Source: Sipunculus nudus
Taxonomy: Eukaryota > Annelida > Sipuncula > Golfingiida > Sipunculidae
Direction of reading: 5' to 3'
DNA length: 64,000 nucleotides
Assembly (NCBI GenBank): GCA_026874595.1
Contig: CM049317.1
Coordinates: 50,184,401-50,248,400, forward strand
A program made the translations under genes and the position numbers. The notes under the pieces were generated by a model, which did no database searches, was not told where the DNA came from, and was given only the letters and a program-made list of their open reading frames with translations. The number at the start of each line of letters is the position of its first letter. The stretch's first letter is position 1. Below are positions 46,426-58,054 of this stretch, in pieces.

Positions 46426-46859
46426 TGCAGGATGATGTGTGAGCGATCCATATTCTGACCGACTTTGTCTTAAGGGAAATATTAACCAACCTGCACTATT
46501 CTAGTGTAAAAAATATTTCACAGTTTAATTTTATTATTTGATGATGGAGAGAAACTGTCCAGATCCATTACTTGTTTGGTGTCCAGAGAAATATTGCTAA
46601 CAAAAACAGGAGTTTTCAATGTTGTTGTTCAAAATGAAACTTATACGTTGTGCAATTTGACACATATCCGAGCACAAAGCCCAGGAACTGTTCTAATAGT
46701 TCCCTAAAGATGGTAACACTGATTTTTTATTAATAATGTCATGACACCAACAACCCAGCCTGTTGGCATATGCGATTGTTCCACTGGCAGAACATCTTTT
46801 GCTCTGGATTTGTCACAAGTTCTGTCATTTTTCATGTTTGTTGTTCTTTTAGCTCAGCA

Positions 46860-47660
46860 GACTGTACGTCATTTGCCTAGGCAATTGACCTTAAAAACAA
46901 GAAATTAGGACACTGTGATTTATATTCTACCGGCTATAGGAACAACAAAAAAAGTTATTTGTGCACCCTGAATGTCAGATTGGCACTTATAGTATCTAAT
47001 AGGCCCAGAATCCTCTAATGCAACATGGGAGCTTCTGGAAAAATCTTCACGGAAATCTAAAGTTAATTCATCGTGACATATATTCTGCAAGCTACATGGC
47101 TAAAAGATGATCTTGAACACCCAGACAGTCTGACTGGGTTCAAATTGTGTCTGTAAACCCTAGAATATTTTAACCTGACATCCAGGGAAGTTCTGGGCAA
47201 ATCTCCTTTGAAACCTGAAATTAGGTTCTGATATAACATCCATGTCGAATCCCTTAACTAGATCACTGTAATCTTAATGGTGTGAGCTAAAGGAAACGCA
47301 TGAGTTTTACAGTGAAAGTCAGATTGGTACAAATAATTACAGTTTGACCTAGAATCTTCTCACATAAAATTTTAGGTCCACCCTAAATCCCCATCAACAA
47401 TTGAAACTGGGTCATGGTGATCTGTATTTTGTGAGCTACAAGCAGCAAATCTAATTTTGAGCACCCAGCAAGTCAGACAGGGCATATGTTTGATATGAAA
47501 AAAATGTCTTAGCTAAAGTAAAGGGAGGTCATTGTAATGTCTCCTTGTACATAAAAAAATAAAGTCAATGGGACATATGTTCTCCAAGACTTGTGAAAGA
47601 ACATGATTTGAGCACACAATATGTTAGATGTACATGAGTTTTAGCAGTTATCAAAGAAAC
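46860..47660 (+). repeat. Satellite-like array with nuclear-receptor-type motifs, locus 4
   Basis: Same family as 5131-6400 (boundary TTAGCTCAGCAGACTG, then monomers with CTCTAATGCAACATGG, AAATTAGG, ATATTCTGCAAGCTA and CAGTCTGACTGGG). Palindromes are degraded here, for example AGGACACTGTGATTT. It lies in the core of the 4-kb transposon, so the family travels at least partly within mobile DNA. Confidence 0.8.
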
Positions 47661-47699
47661 TTATATTGGCAGCTAATGTAAACTAACACCAAAACCAAA

Positions 47700-48540
47700 A
47701 AAAAAAAAATTTCTTGAAAATAATTTTCAAGAATCCAGGACATTGAAAACATACGCAACGATACCAAACTGAATCCCCAACCTTAATTCCTTGGCTTATC
47801 AGACATGACTCAACTGTTAAGAAGCCATAATTGCAGCAATATTGAACACACCATAACCAAATACTGTATTGTCTTGGAGTTGGTTTCAGTATATTCTTTG
47901 ACCCTGACAACAGGGAAAAAGATACCAAAATCAAACCCCTACCTCTATTCCATGGAGTGTCATACATGTTCAAATGTACAATGGCCATATTGACAGCCAT
48001 ATTAAATATCCCCAGAATCAAAACAGTATAGTATTGAAGATAATTTAAATAGTCTCCTGGGCCCTGAAAAACATAGACGATAACACCAAAATCAACCCCC
48101 TGCCTTGATTCCTTGGCTTGTCATTTGCGTTTCAATGGAACAGCGGCCATATTGGCAGCCATATTGAATATCACCGTAACCAAATACCGTACTGTCTTGG
48201 AAATGTTTTCAATAGATTTCTTGACCCTTAAAAGATAGGCAAAGACACCAAAATCATTCCTCTACCTCAGATACTTTTCGGGTTCGGTATGATTTTATGG
48301 TACGGCGGCCATATTGGCAGCCATATTGAATATCTTCGAAACCAAATACTGTATTGTCTTGTAAATGGTTTCAATAGATTCCTTGACCCTGAAAATATAG
48401 GCAAAGACACCAGAATCAATCCCCTATCCCAATAACTTTCCGAGTTATGTATGATTCAATGGTTCGGCGGCCATCTTGAACGCCATCTTGAATTTCACCC
48501 TTTTTGCCCGCGATCCAGGATGTCTACCCAAGTTTTTTTT
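47700..48540 (-). repeat. Right-arm ~160-bp tandem units (inverted)
   Basis: GCGGCCATATTGGCAGCCAT and variants near 47983, 48143, 48304 and 48466 form the mirror image of the left-arm units, with TAGGCAAAGACACCAAAATC and GAATCAATCCCCTA blocks between. Confidence 0.9.
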
Positions 48541-48627
48541 TACTACTCTAAAGGTGTCCTACCTGGATCAGAAGTCAAAATTAGGGGACATACGATTGCA
48601 CACAGGACCCCCTCAGCCCCCGGACTA

Positions 48628-50117
48628 TATCCTAACAATTTCGTAGCTGGATATCTGAACATAAATGGTCTTAGGAATATAATTAATTCACTGACAGATA
48701 TACTATCGCCCTGTAATCTGGATCTGCTATGTATAGCTGAAACAAAATTAGATGCATCGTTCAATCTGCTTGGGCATAGACTCTTCAGGAGAGACAACTC
48801 AAGCAATGTTGGTGGACTACTGCTTTATGTAAGGAGTGATCTGCCGTGTAGGGTGCTTACAGACTTAACTTTTAACCACATTGAAAGTATACCATTTGAG
48901 CTTACAATACAAAAGAGGAAATCGACCATCCTGTGTAGCTACTAATCACCAAGTGTGTCACAACGAAACTTTTTTTGATGATCTTACATTTATTTTAGAC
49001 AGACTATTTCTAATACTTGAACATGTACTAGAAATTGGTGTCTTGAATTTTAATCTTTCACAAGGGAATGGTAAGACTGCATTACATGATTTATGTGATG
49101 TTTATGCTTTAACAAATTTAGTTGATTAACCAATGTTTTATCATAAAACATTACTCGCTTGTTGATGTGATACTTACGAATCATAAATCCAGTTTTCTTC
49201 ATCCTGGAACCATGAATACTCATATCAGTGATGGGCACATGGTGGCGTATACTGCGATGAGATACCAGCAAAGACTGACTTCTATTGCAGTTTAAACTTT
49301 TAATGGAAGAGACTTTCTTGTAGATCTACAACATGCACCCATGCGTGTATCAGAAGTGTTCACTGATGTTGACGATAGCTTCTGGGTGATATCTCAGCCA
49401 CTACATTTGGATACCCATGCACCCATTAAGAAAGCCATGAAGGTTAAACATAAGCCTTTTATGAACAGTACTCTTAGGAAAACCATACTTAACAAGAGGC
49501 GACTCTGGAAGCGCTACAAGAAATATCTATCTCCCAATACTTGGAAGCGTACAGTTCTTAGTGACTATACGAAAATACTCTATTAAAGATTATTTTAAGG
49601 GTTAAAAGAGAAATTGGGCCCCAAAAAGTAGAATTCTGACCTACAATCAAACTTTTATGACAAACAAAGGAGCTTAAAATGGATTAAAATGTTCCTACTG
49701 TTGTGACTAACCCTAAAAACGTATCTGACATTATGAACAATTTTTACATAAATATAGCTGCCCACATTGGAGCAGATTTAGTGTACTTGAATATGATTAT
49801 TATGTCAAAGGTTTTTTAGATCAGTCAATCTCACATATTAGTAACTACCTGAGCATAGATGTGAGTGAAATGACGTTATGGTCTCATATATCACACATAA
49901 TGACGTGTTTGGAGCTATTAACAACCTAGATTCTAAGAAAGCCACCGGTTATGATGGCCTGTCTGCTAAGGTTCTTAAGACTGCCAATCCTATTGTGCAT
50001 ATTCCACTTACTATTTTGTCAAATGACTGCATTAGAAGTTGTGTCTTTCCTAATTTGATGAAATATGCAAATGTCACACCGGTTTTTAAAAAGGATAAGA
50101 CTCTTATAAAGTACTAG
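48628..50117 (+). pseudogene. LINE endonuclease and N-terminal RT part
   Basis: Continues the LINE after the 4-kb insertion. PNNFVAGYLNINGLRN, LDLLCIAETKLDASF and RRDNSSNVGGLLLYVRSDLP are the apurinic-type endonuclease start (N-I-N, AETKL, GG..LYVR). The homologous frame then shifts several times and loses much of the catalytic end. A linker follows (49341-49586: HAPIKKAMKVKHKPFMNSTL, then KRRLWKRYKK). The first RT block is at 49878-50117 (INNLDSKKATGYDGLSAKVL and ANVTPVFKKDK). In-frame stops and missing pieces show it cannot be translated intact. An insertion interrupts it at about 50117. Confidence 0.8.
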
Positions 50118-51293
50118 CTGATAGACATGGTACACCGGGCTTATTACCGGGGTTTGGGAGATTTATTAACTGAGATGTGAAATGTTGGCTCATTTTTTTT
50201 TTCATTCTTTAAGTTAACAGAAAATATAGGTTTTCAGTGGGAAACTGTCTCCATAAGATATGTATAAACATTTTGGCACGACTGCAGAATAACGCACGAA
50301 CCTCTCTGAGGCACAACACTCCTGTGAACAGAAAACGTTTCTATGTACAGCTGTTTGTATCTTAATTTTGCCACTTACTTTTAAATTACATGAATCCTTA
50401 ACATCATACTGTCCGTCCGTATAAACTCATAATCTGGTGGAGACAGTGCGTGAGTGATCCTGCAGTCGCACCAATATTTTAAACAATTATTTTGTGGTTC
50501 TGTCCTCGTTGCAAGAAATTTATACCCCGGTATGTTTACCTCGATGACCTGGCCAGTGATGGTGTTGACATTGCGAACCGGAATGAGACGCGGGGGCATT
50601 CAGGTTTTCGATGATATATGAATGGATTCTATCGGTGGACGTATAATGATTAGGTTGATGTGAGGAACACATGGAAGATTTATTAAATGTACCTTGCAAG
50701 GAAACTGTTCCTGAAGAAAGAAACAGAAATATGAATACCTCGTAAGTAGCAGTAGCGGACCCAACGGGACTCAATGCAGAGGGTCCGTATTCATTTTCAA
50801 CCGCCGCAATGTTTTTTTTTTCATCGTATCAGACAAATTTTGAGGCCTGAAACCCCAGACACCTCTCCACCCACCCAACCCCACACATGTTCCTGAAATT
50901 GGGACCTTGAAATAGGTTTTGTCATTAATCCTCCTGGGTTGAACTCTCTATTTCATAAAGCGAGCAACATGTGTTTTTCTCTTATATACTGACCACGCAC
51001 GTGGGTCAAATCCCTCATTGAAAGCAAGCGTTATTCATATGAACAATAGTCCTGATAGTGTTAGGGGTTAAGTGACCACAATGCACGCATTCCGGTGATT
51101 GCCGAAGGCAGTTCGGCTGTGCTCGGTAAAATAACGGGAAAATCACTCAAAATTATATGTATATTAAAAATTATTTATTTTCATATCGCCTATGTCACTG
51201 CGGGGATAATAACCTTTAAAATGATGTATGGCACAATATTGTACACAGCGCGGTTTTAGAGAACATTGCGAACAAACGTGAACTGAGTTCCTT
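50118..51293. mobile_element. ~1.18-kb insertion inside the LINE RT
   Basis: Separates FKKDKTLIKY from the continuing NYRPVSILT-type block. It is flanked by similar 13-14 bp sequences, TTATAAAGTACTAG (50104-50117) and TTATAAGTATTAG (51294-51306), which I take as a diverged target duplication. No inverted ends were seen, so a retroposed sequence is more likely than a cut-and-paste element. Minus-strand frames at 50381-50599 (RLIPVRNVNTITGQVIEVNI, then PGYKFLATRTEPQ) and 50520-50774 are unrecognised. Confidence 0.5.
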
Positions 51294-52460
51294 TTATAAG
51301 TATTAGATAAAGAAAAACTGAAGTCCGGTCAGTATCTTGACTTCTATTTCAAAGGTTTGTGAAAAACTGATAGGAAATCAGCTGGAAACATTTCACAATC
51401 AAATATTCCCCCCATTTATTTCTGCATTCAGAAAGAAACATTGTTGCAAGTCTGTCCTCCTGCGACTTACGGAGGAGTGGTGACAGGCACTTGACAGAGG
51501 CAGTTACATCGGCACTGTACTGATGGACTTGTCAAAGGCGTTTGACTTTGTGCCTTTTTCACTTCTAATTGGAAAGCTAAATGCATATGGTATGCACTAC
51601 AGTGCTATACAGATATTAGGAAGGACGTTCCTAAGGGCCCAGTTCTAGGGCCAGCCCAATTTAACATTTTTATAAATAACATATATGGTTTCATTAAACT
51701 TGCTGATTTGGCAAATTATGCCGATGATAATACTATTTCTTTCATTGATCACAGCATAGCAAAAGTCCGACAATACTCACTTATGAATGTAAAATAGCTA
51801 TAGAATGGTTCCAGATCAATTTAATGGAAGCTAATCCTGATATATTCTAGGTAATGCTTCTTTCTAAATCCAAGTATCCAGTGATTTCAGTATCAACATT
51901 AACAATGCCACCTTTAACAGTGAGGCTTGTGTTAAACTACTTGGTATTAACAAAGATAAAAATATGAATTTTAAATTTCATGTAATTCATTTTTGTATAA
52001 AGATTGCAAGGCAACTTGGTACTTTATACAGAATACATCGCATCCTAGATGGAAATGCTAAACTAAGAATTGTACGGTCTTTTATACAATCAAAGTTTAA
52101 TTATTGCTCAATCAATTGGCATTTCGTTGGACAGAAACTTACATTCAAGATGGAGCGCATCTTAAAACGGGCAGTACGCCTGATTGACGGAGACTTGAAT
52201 ACTGACTCCTCTGAGCTCTCTCATAAATACAATTTTGATAACATAGAACTACAAAGACTTAAGACTATAGTAATTCGAACATGAAAATATAATCTTTCCC
52301 TAGTATATCTTCGAAACTTTTACCAAGAAGTGTCTACACCATACAACACTCGACAAAATCAGATCATAAATTATCTCTAGTGAAAACTACAAATTATGGT
52401 CTAAATTCATTTAAACACTTCTCTAGTCAAATTTGGAACTGTCTTTCGTCTTAATACCAT
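51294..52460 (+). pseudogene. LINE reverse transcriptase and C-terminal part
   Basis: Reads SPVSILTSISKVCEKLIGNQ, FPPFISAFRKKHCCKSVLLR, GTVLMDLSKAFDFVP (palm motif with its Asp), LGPAQFNIFINNIYGF and NYADDNTISF (the YxDD box, near 51717-51728). The thumb-like frame at 51964-52284 follows (ARQLGTLYRIHRILDGNAKL, SKFNYCSINWHF, ERILKRAVRLI), and the C-terminal block TTNYGLNSFKHFSSQIWNCL ends near 52455. These are hallmarks of CR1/Jockey-group LINEs. Several stops and frameshifts are present. A poly-A or microsatellite tail was not obvious. Confidence 0.8.
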
Positions 52461-53062
52461 CAATAAACACTACAAATGTAATAAAAATATTCTGCTGATA
52501 CGAAAGCATATGAAAGCTGCAAAGAATGCAAGAAAAGAAATGTGAGTATTTCATTCGCTGAAGGAACGACTAATATACTGACTTGAAGAAATATAAATAC
52601 TGAGGATGACATAATGTTAACCCCCGTGTTGGACCAAATATCCAAAAATCCTTTAAGAGAATAATAGTTGTGGAACAGAAAATCACATCTTTTTGGCACG
52701 GTATCACAAGATGTCCTCTTTATATCTAAAAACTATCTCCCTATACGGCGGGGGACAACCTCTCCCATACCCTGCCCGATGTACAATTAAAAGAAAAAAA
52801 CCTGGCTCTATATTTTATTCCTTGGCGATTGGCGGCCCCCCCCCCCCCCCCCCCCCCACTGTTCTCAAATATCTGGATCCGCCAAGGACGGCACCTCGTC
52901 TACACAAATAATTTATAATATATTGGCATTTATAGCACCATTTACCTGATCAACCTGCTAAGTAATTATATTTTTTTTTTATTATTTTGTGCTAGATCTC
53001 CAATAGAGCTGTCGTCTGAAACCGACCTTTGGGCAAATTGTTAGCAATAGGTGGCAGATTTG
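52461..53062. other. No gene; hAT-like terminal scrap and poly-C
   Basis: Contains a 21-24 base poly-C run near 52835-52858 followed by TCTGGATCCGCC, which inverted resembles the GGCGGATCCAG start of hAT-type ends. Nothing coding. Confidence 0.4.
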
Positions 53063-54462
53063 CAGGGGCGTACTCATAGGGGAGCACAAAGGGGAGCGCG
53101 CCCCCCTAAAATTCTGCTAACACTTATACCAGTCAACTACTGGCAAGTGTTATGTTTGCTAACTCAAATTTATTTTATTTTTATGTTATTTATTTGAGTA
53201 TGCACACTGACACATAGATATAAAATGTGGCGTTTTAGGAAAAAGGATATTTTCATGTTTCTCTATGCGCGGTTATGGTAATGTTATCCCCATATGGAAA
53301 AGAAAGAAGAAAACAAGAAAGATCTCTTCTGTAATGCAAATATAGATATATATATCTCATATTATAATGGATATTTATTATAAGGTCTAAAGGTTACTAT
53401 TGACCTAAAGAAAAACTACTTTAGTTGTATTTGTTGAAATTTTGTGAAGAAAGAACAAAAGCTTAGCAAGATATTAATCGTAATATAAATGTAAAGAGTG
53501 TTAGACTAAACAGTAAAGGGATTATATACTTACACATCTCTCTCATGCTTTTTACTGCATCTCTTTTCTATTTTGTTTGTGAGCAGAAGTGAAGTCTCCA
53601 AACCTTGTGATTGTCCTGTAACATGATGGTGGATGGCCAAAAACTGTTAAATAAGCCATGCAAGCTATTTGTACTTTCACTAGACGCTTGCTATGCGTCA
53701 TTAAAAATTACCCTGGAATCCACCATGAGATTATATGAAAGCTTCCGGTTTTTTTTATTCATGGGTAATTAAAATCACCTCTAAATACCCAGCTACTGTC
53801 ACTGGAGCTAGATGGTCAGGCTTTATGTCAGAAAGCTGCATTTTCAATAATAAGATAAACCTGAAAATGGTATGCAAATAAAAGTCAATGATTATTTTTT
53901 ACTTCTAATATTTCTTGTGTTTATGTATTTTAATTACCTCAGGTCAAACTATCTTTATTTCTTTTTAACTCCAACTGGCTATAAGTTCGAACTTAATTTC
54001 TGCAAAAAAAAAAAAAAAAATACGAAAACCTATATAATGGAATTCATTATCAGAAGTTCTACATGAAAAATAGATGTAGTATACTTTGACAGAATCAGAG
54101 ACATATAACAGTTAATCCATTTCAGTTTTTTTTACGTGTGTGCTGACGATCTTATACTTAAAAGTTACAATTAAGTTACCACACTACACTTATTAATGCA
54201 TGTATTTTTCTGTTGTTCAAATAATGCATTATATATATTATATATAGATGAGGTTCCCACGGTTAACAAAATAAACAATTTGAACTAGATACCTTACAAA
54301 ATTACATATTATAATCATAATATATATGCACGAACTAACAATATTTAATATGTTTAGTAGGAGACAATTTAACAGCCACCCAGTGTGTTCAAACAAGTTT
54401 AAATATGCTTGCTTCTTACTAATAGGGCTTTGTGGAATATCAATATAATTTAAAAAAAGATT

Positions 54463-54513
<51 letters not shown>

Positions 54514-54596
54514 CATGTCTTAAAGACGCAGAACAGCCCCCTTTCCCGACTTTAAGGCTGCGCCCCCTCTATTTTCAAATCCTGGATACGCCACTG
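53063..54596. mobile_element. hAT-like non-autonomous element
   Basis: Left end CAGGGGCGTACTCATAGGGG; right end inverted reads CAGTGGCGTATCCAGG, followed in each case by a G/C-rich segment. The flanks share ATTTG (53058-53062 and 54597-54601). hAT elements normally make 8-bp duplications, so only five matching bases means either decay or a different family. The 1.5-kb interior is AT-rich with poly-A (about 54003-54020) and an (AT)n run, and has no transposase. Confidence 0.5.
54468..54511. repeat. (AT)n microsatellite
   Basis: About 44 bp of TA dinucleotides near the right end of the hAT-like element. Confidence 0.97.
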
Positions 54597-54601
54597 ATTT
54601 G

Positions 54602-55869
54602 TACCATTTTTTTTATTTTATACCTTTACCTTATTCCCAAGGTTATCACACTATAGTATCCCCATTATCGGTCGGATGCGCTAGAGCTACAAATTGGCTG
54701 ATTTTAATACTGACCTTCGAGCAAAGCGTTAGTTATAGGCCAGAGATATGTACCTGATATTTTTTTTTACATTGACGTTTCTTTTGAGGATGTACACTCC
54801 ATGGCAAATTCCTCATTATTACTTGTTTTATTATTTTCCTTGTAGGAGGTAATGGCATCCATGTTTTTTTATATGCTAGCTTAACTAGGTATATGCACAT
54901 ATGCAGATTTCCATTCCTATTTCGTTTTACGTGACATAGCAGTTTCACATGCTTCCTCTAATTTATATCCTGGTGTTAACTAGGCCCGGTTTTTTTGCGA
55001 CGGTTTTTTTTTCATCTAATATTCCACTGCAAACTATGAGTGCTTCAGGCCAATCTAAATTATTAAGGAGCTGTGTGTTATTGTAGATACATAAATATAA
55101 TAATTCGACATTTCCTGTAAATTGTTTGGTATTTTTCACTTGAGTTGCCACAAAATATATGATTGAACCTTAATAGTTTCAAACCAGACGGTTTCTTGCT
55201 GTTTGCGCTAGCTCTCCAAAATGACTGGTTTTACTAACTAATCTTTGGTCCGAGTAATAGCTGCAGGAAATAGATCTGCAAGTGATATTTAAAGTGGACC
55301 TTAAGCGTAATTAAAGCTACGTAGCCTAATCGTGGGGGCCGGAGAATCACTTGACGACTGCAGACATCTGGTTATGACATGAAATTTTATTATGTATGAT
55401 TTTAATGAAATATCTATGATATTCTATTTTAATTATTAATTTATGGTTATAATTATATGAAAATGGACATGTTTTTTTTAAATTCATTAATGATCATTGT
55501 ACTTTAACACATTATATACAACGAAAAGATTCTTCATAATTTCAAAATATGAGATCTAAGGGATGTATAATTGCTGAAAGTTGCATAACCGCGAAAGGAA
55601 AGTATGCAGTTTTACGCCTTACCAGGTCCTGGCGGTTCAGTCGAGTCTTCATTGTTTCATAAGACCATATGGCTGAGGCGAGTGCTTGGTATACCGAGGT
55701 CGCAAGGGTTTCGAAATCTTTTAGCCATTTCCTAGATTCCTGTACCTGCGGAATTCTTCCTGTCGCTCTTACTGGTAACAGTGCCAGAAGAAAAGGACTA
55801 GCGGCCATAGCAGATCAATAGCATATAAGTCTGGTTGCATCGATTCACACAATTTGAACTACTAGGATT
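54602..55869. other. No gene recognised
   Basis: AT-rich spacer. The minus frame at 55542-55808 (88 codons) overlaps the start of the satellite region and shows no domain. Confidence 0.35.
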
Positions 55870-57140
55870 TATTCCGTTCATTTTAGTTATCAGAAAGGGT
55901 ACACTTTCATCAAGATCCCTAACGCCCCCTTTTTGGGCGGATAATTTGACAAAAGTTGTCTTTGAGAATCTAGAAAGAAAATCAGCGATCAGGCTGTGGC
56001 GGCCATATTGGAATTCAGACAGGTCTGTTATTAATAGGTCTAGAGCCCTCATAGGTACCAATCATCCCTGTGAATTTGGAAAAGCTGAAGTAAGTTGTTG
56101 TTGAGTTATCGCACGCAAAATAAAATTAGCGATATTGCTGTGGCGGCCATATTGGAATTTCGACAGGTCTGCAATTCAAAAGGTCTGGAGCCCTCATTGG
56201 TACCAACCACCCCTGTGAATTTGGGAAAGCTGCAGTATGTTATTGTTGAGTTATCACGCGCGAAAGGAAATCAGGGATTGGGCTGTGGAGGCCTTATGGT
56301 TTTCCAACAAGCCTGTATTTCGATAGGTCTGGAGCTGTCCTAGGGTACCAAACACCCTTGTGAAATTGGGAAAGCTGCAGTATGTTGTTGTTGAGTTATT
56401 GCGTGCGAAAGAAAATCGGCGATTGGGCTATGGCGGCCATACTGGAATTCCGACAGGTCTGCAATTCACAAGGTCTGGAGCCCTCATTGGTACCGACCAC
56501 CCATGTGAATTTGGGAAAGCTGCAGTATGTTGTTGTTGAGTTATTGCGTGCGAAAGAAAATCGGCGATTGGGCTATGGCGGCCATACTGGAATTCCGACA
56601 GGTCTGCAATTCAAAAGGTCTGGAGCCCTCATTGGTACCAACCACCCCTGTCAATTTGGGAAAGCTGCAGTATGTTATTGTTGAATTATTACGCGCGAAA
56701 GGAAATCAGGGATTGGGCTGTGGAGGCCTTATGGTTTTCCAACAAGCCTGTATTTCGATAGGTCTGGAGCTGTCCTAGGGTACCAAACACCCTTGTGAAA
56801 TTGGGAAAGCTGCAGTATGTTGTTGTTGAGTTATTGCGTGCGAAAGAAAATCGGCGATTGGGCTGTGGCGGCCATATTGGAATTCCAACATGTTTGAAAT
56901 TCGATAGATCTGGAGCCGACATAGGTACCAATCATCCCTGTGTATTTGGGAAAACTGCAGTATGTTGTTGTGGAGTTATTGCGTGCGAAAGAAAATCAGC
57001 GATTGGGCTGTGGCGGCCATACTGAAATTCCGACATGTCTGTTATTCGAAAGGTCTGGAGCCCTCATAGGTACCAATCATCCCTGTGAATTTTGGAAAGC
57101 TGCAGTATGTTTTTGTTCAGTTATCGCGCGCGAAAGAGTG
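55870..57140 (+). repeat. 145-bp satellite array
   Basis: The anchor AAAGCTG(C/A)AG starts at 56081, 56226, 56371, 56516, 56661, 56806, 56951 and 57096: exactly 145 bp each time. Units read GGTACCAACCACCCCTGTGA, ATTTGGGAAAGCTGCAGTAT, GTTGTTGTTGAGTTATTGCG, then GGCGGCCATATTGGAATTCC. A variant unit (GGAGGCCTTATGGTTTTCC) precedes the anchors at 56371 and 56806, giving a three-unit (435-bp) super-repeat that is nearly identical. Open frames of 70-100 codons follow the array and are not genes. Confidence 0.95.
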
Positions 57141-58054
57141 TATCAATGACGGAAGGACGGAAGTGCGGAAGGACGGACACGTTGATCACTATAGGGCACC
57201 GCTTGACAAGCGGGGCCCTAATTACATGTACACGTCATTGTGTCTTACCCATGGCAACTCTAAGTTTCACGCAAGAGGGTATAATAGCTGTGTTTACTCT
57301 TTGGCGATGATCAGGCGACTGGGACTCTTATCTTTATCCTAAATGAATTAAAATTTTTTTCTCTAAGGTTTATTTCCTTTTATGTTCCCATTCATAGAAA
57401 ATAACCGGGATAAATTTACTGGATAAAGTTAGATCGTAAGATGTTTTCGAGAAAAATGGGTAAAATAATGATAAAATAATAATTAAATTATATACTTATG
57501 ACGTATGTTAATAATCCCCCCCCCCCAAAAAAAAAAAAAAGAAATGTGTTTTTTATTGTGTGCATAGGATATGTCGAATAAATACATATCATTATTTGCA
57601 AATTCGAATTAATTATTTATTATAAATTAATTTAACAAGGCCTACAGGCCTAATGCGAACCTGTTCAAAGTTAGGGAGTATGAATGGAGGATTATTTTTA
57701 AAATTTAATATTGATCCTCTTATGTCCTGCATATCTACCTTAGAATTATGATTTCAACATAATGGATGTTTCGGACCTGCAAGTTTCGGACTAGGATATT
57801 TTAAAACTAGAACACGGGAAGTCGACAAGCGACTACGTCTCCGCCGAAATCAGAGTGGGACGGGCGAACTGAGTCATGGATTGAGTGGAAAGGGGAAATA
57901 GAGTGAGGAGTGTTGCATATCAGCATGGATGTCTGCAGCCGAAATGTGTATGTAGGTTGCGCCACCTACCACAAAATCAGAAAGCTGTCCAAGTTGTATA
58001 CATATGCATAATTTTAGGCAAATAAGTCAAACCACTACTTGTATATGAGTGATT
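57141..58054. other. Array boundary and unassigned DNA
   Basis: The 145-bp array ends in GACGGAAGGACGGAAGTGCG, GATCACTATAGGGCACCGC and GCGGGGCCC, a boundary type often seen beside such satellites. Poly-C/poly-A runs at about 57517-57541. Nothing coding. Confidence 0.4.

Larger units (their letters stand above)
44587..48627. mobile_element. 4041-bp inverted-repeat transposon inserted in the LINE
   Basis: Begins TAGTCCTGGGGCTGAGG (44587) and ends CCTCAGCCCCCGGACTA (48627), inverted copies that remain similar well inward: GTCCTGTGTGCAATC against GATTGCACACAGGAC, then the GATCCAGGTAGGACACC block and the GATGGCG/CGCCATC block. TAT flanks both sides (44584-44586 and 48628-48630), a 3-bp target duplication. 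Each arm consists of ~160-bp tandem units. The core (about 45990-47690) holds minus-strand protein remnants and a block of the dispersed satellite family. Superfamily uncertain; a 3-bp TA-rich duplication would be compatible with Harbinger-like elements, but no such transposase was seen. Confidence 0.85.

Noticed and set aside
56095-57342. Series of 69-100 codon frames with repeated LEPSLVPTT-type peptides
   Set aside because: They repeat with the 145-bp satellite and shift frame each unit.
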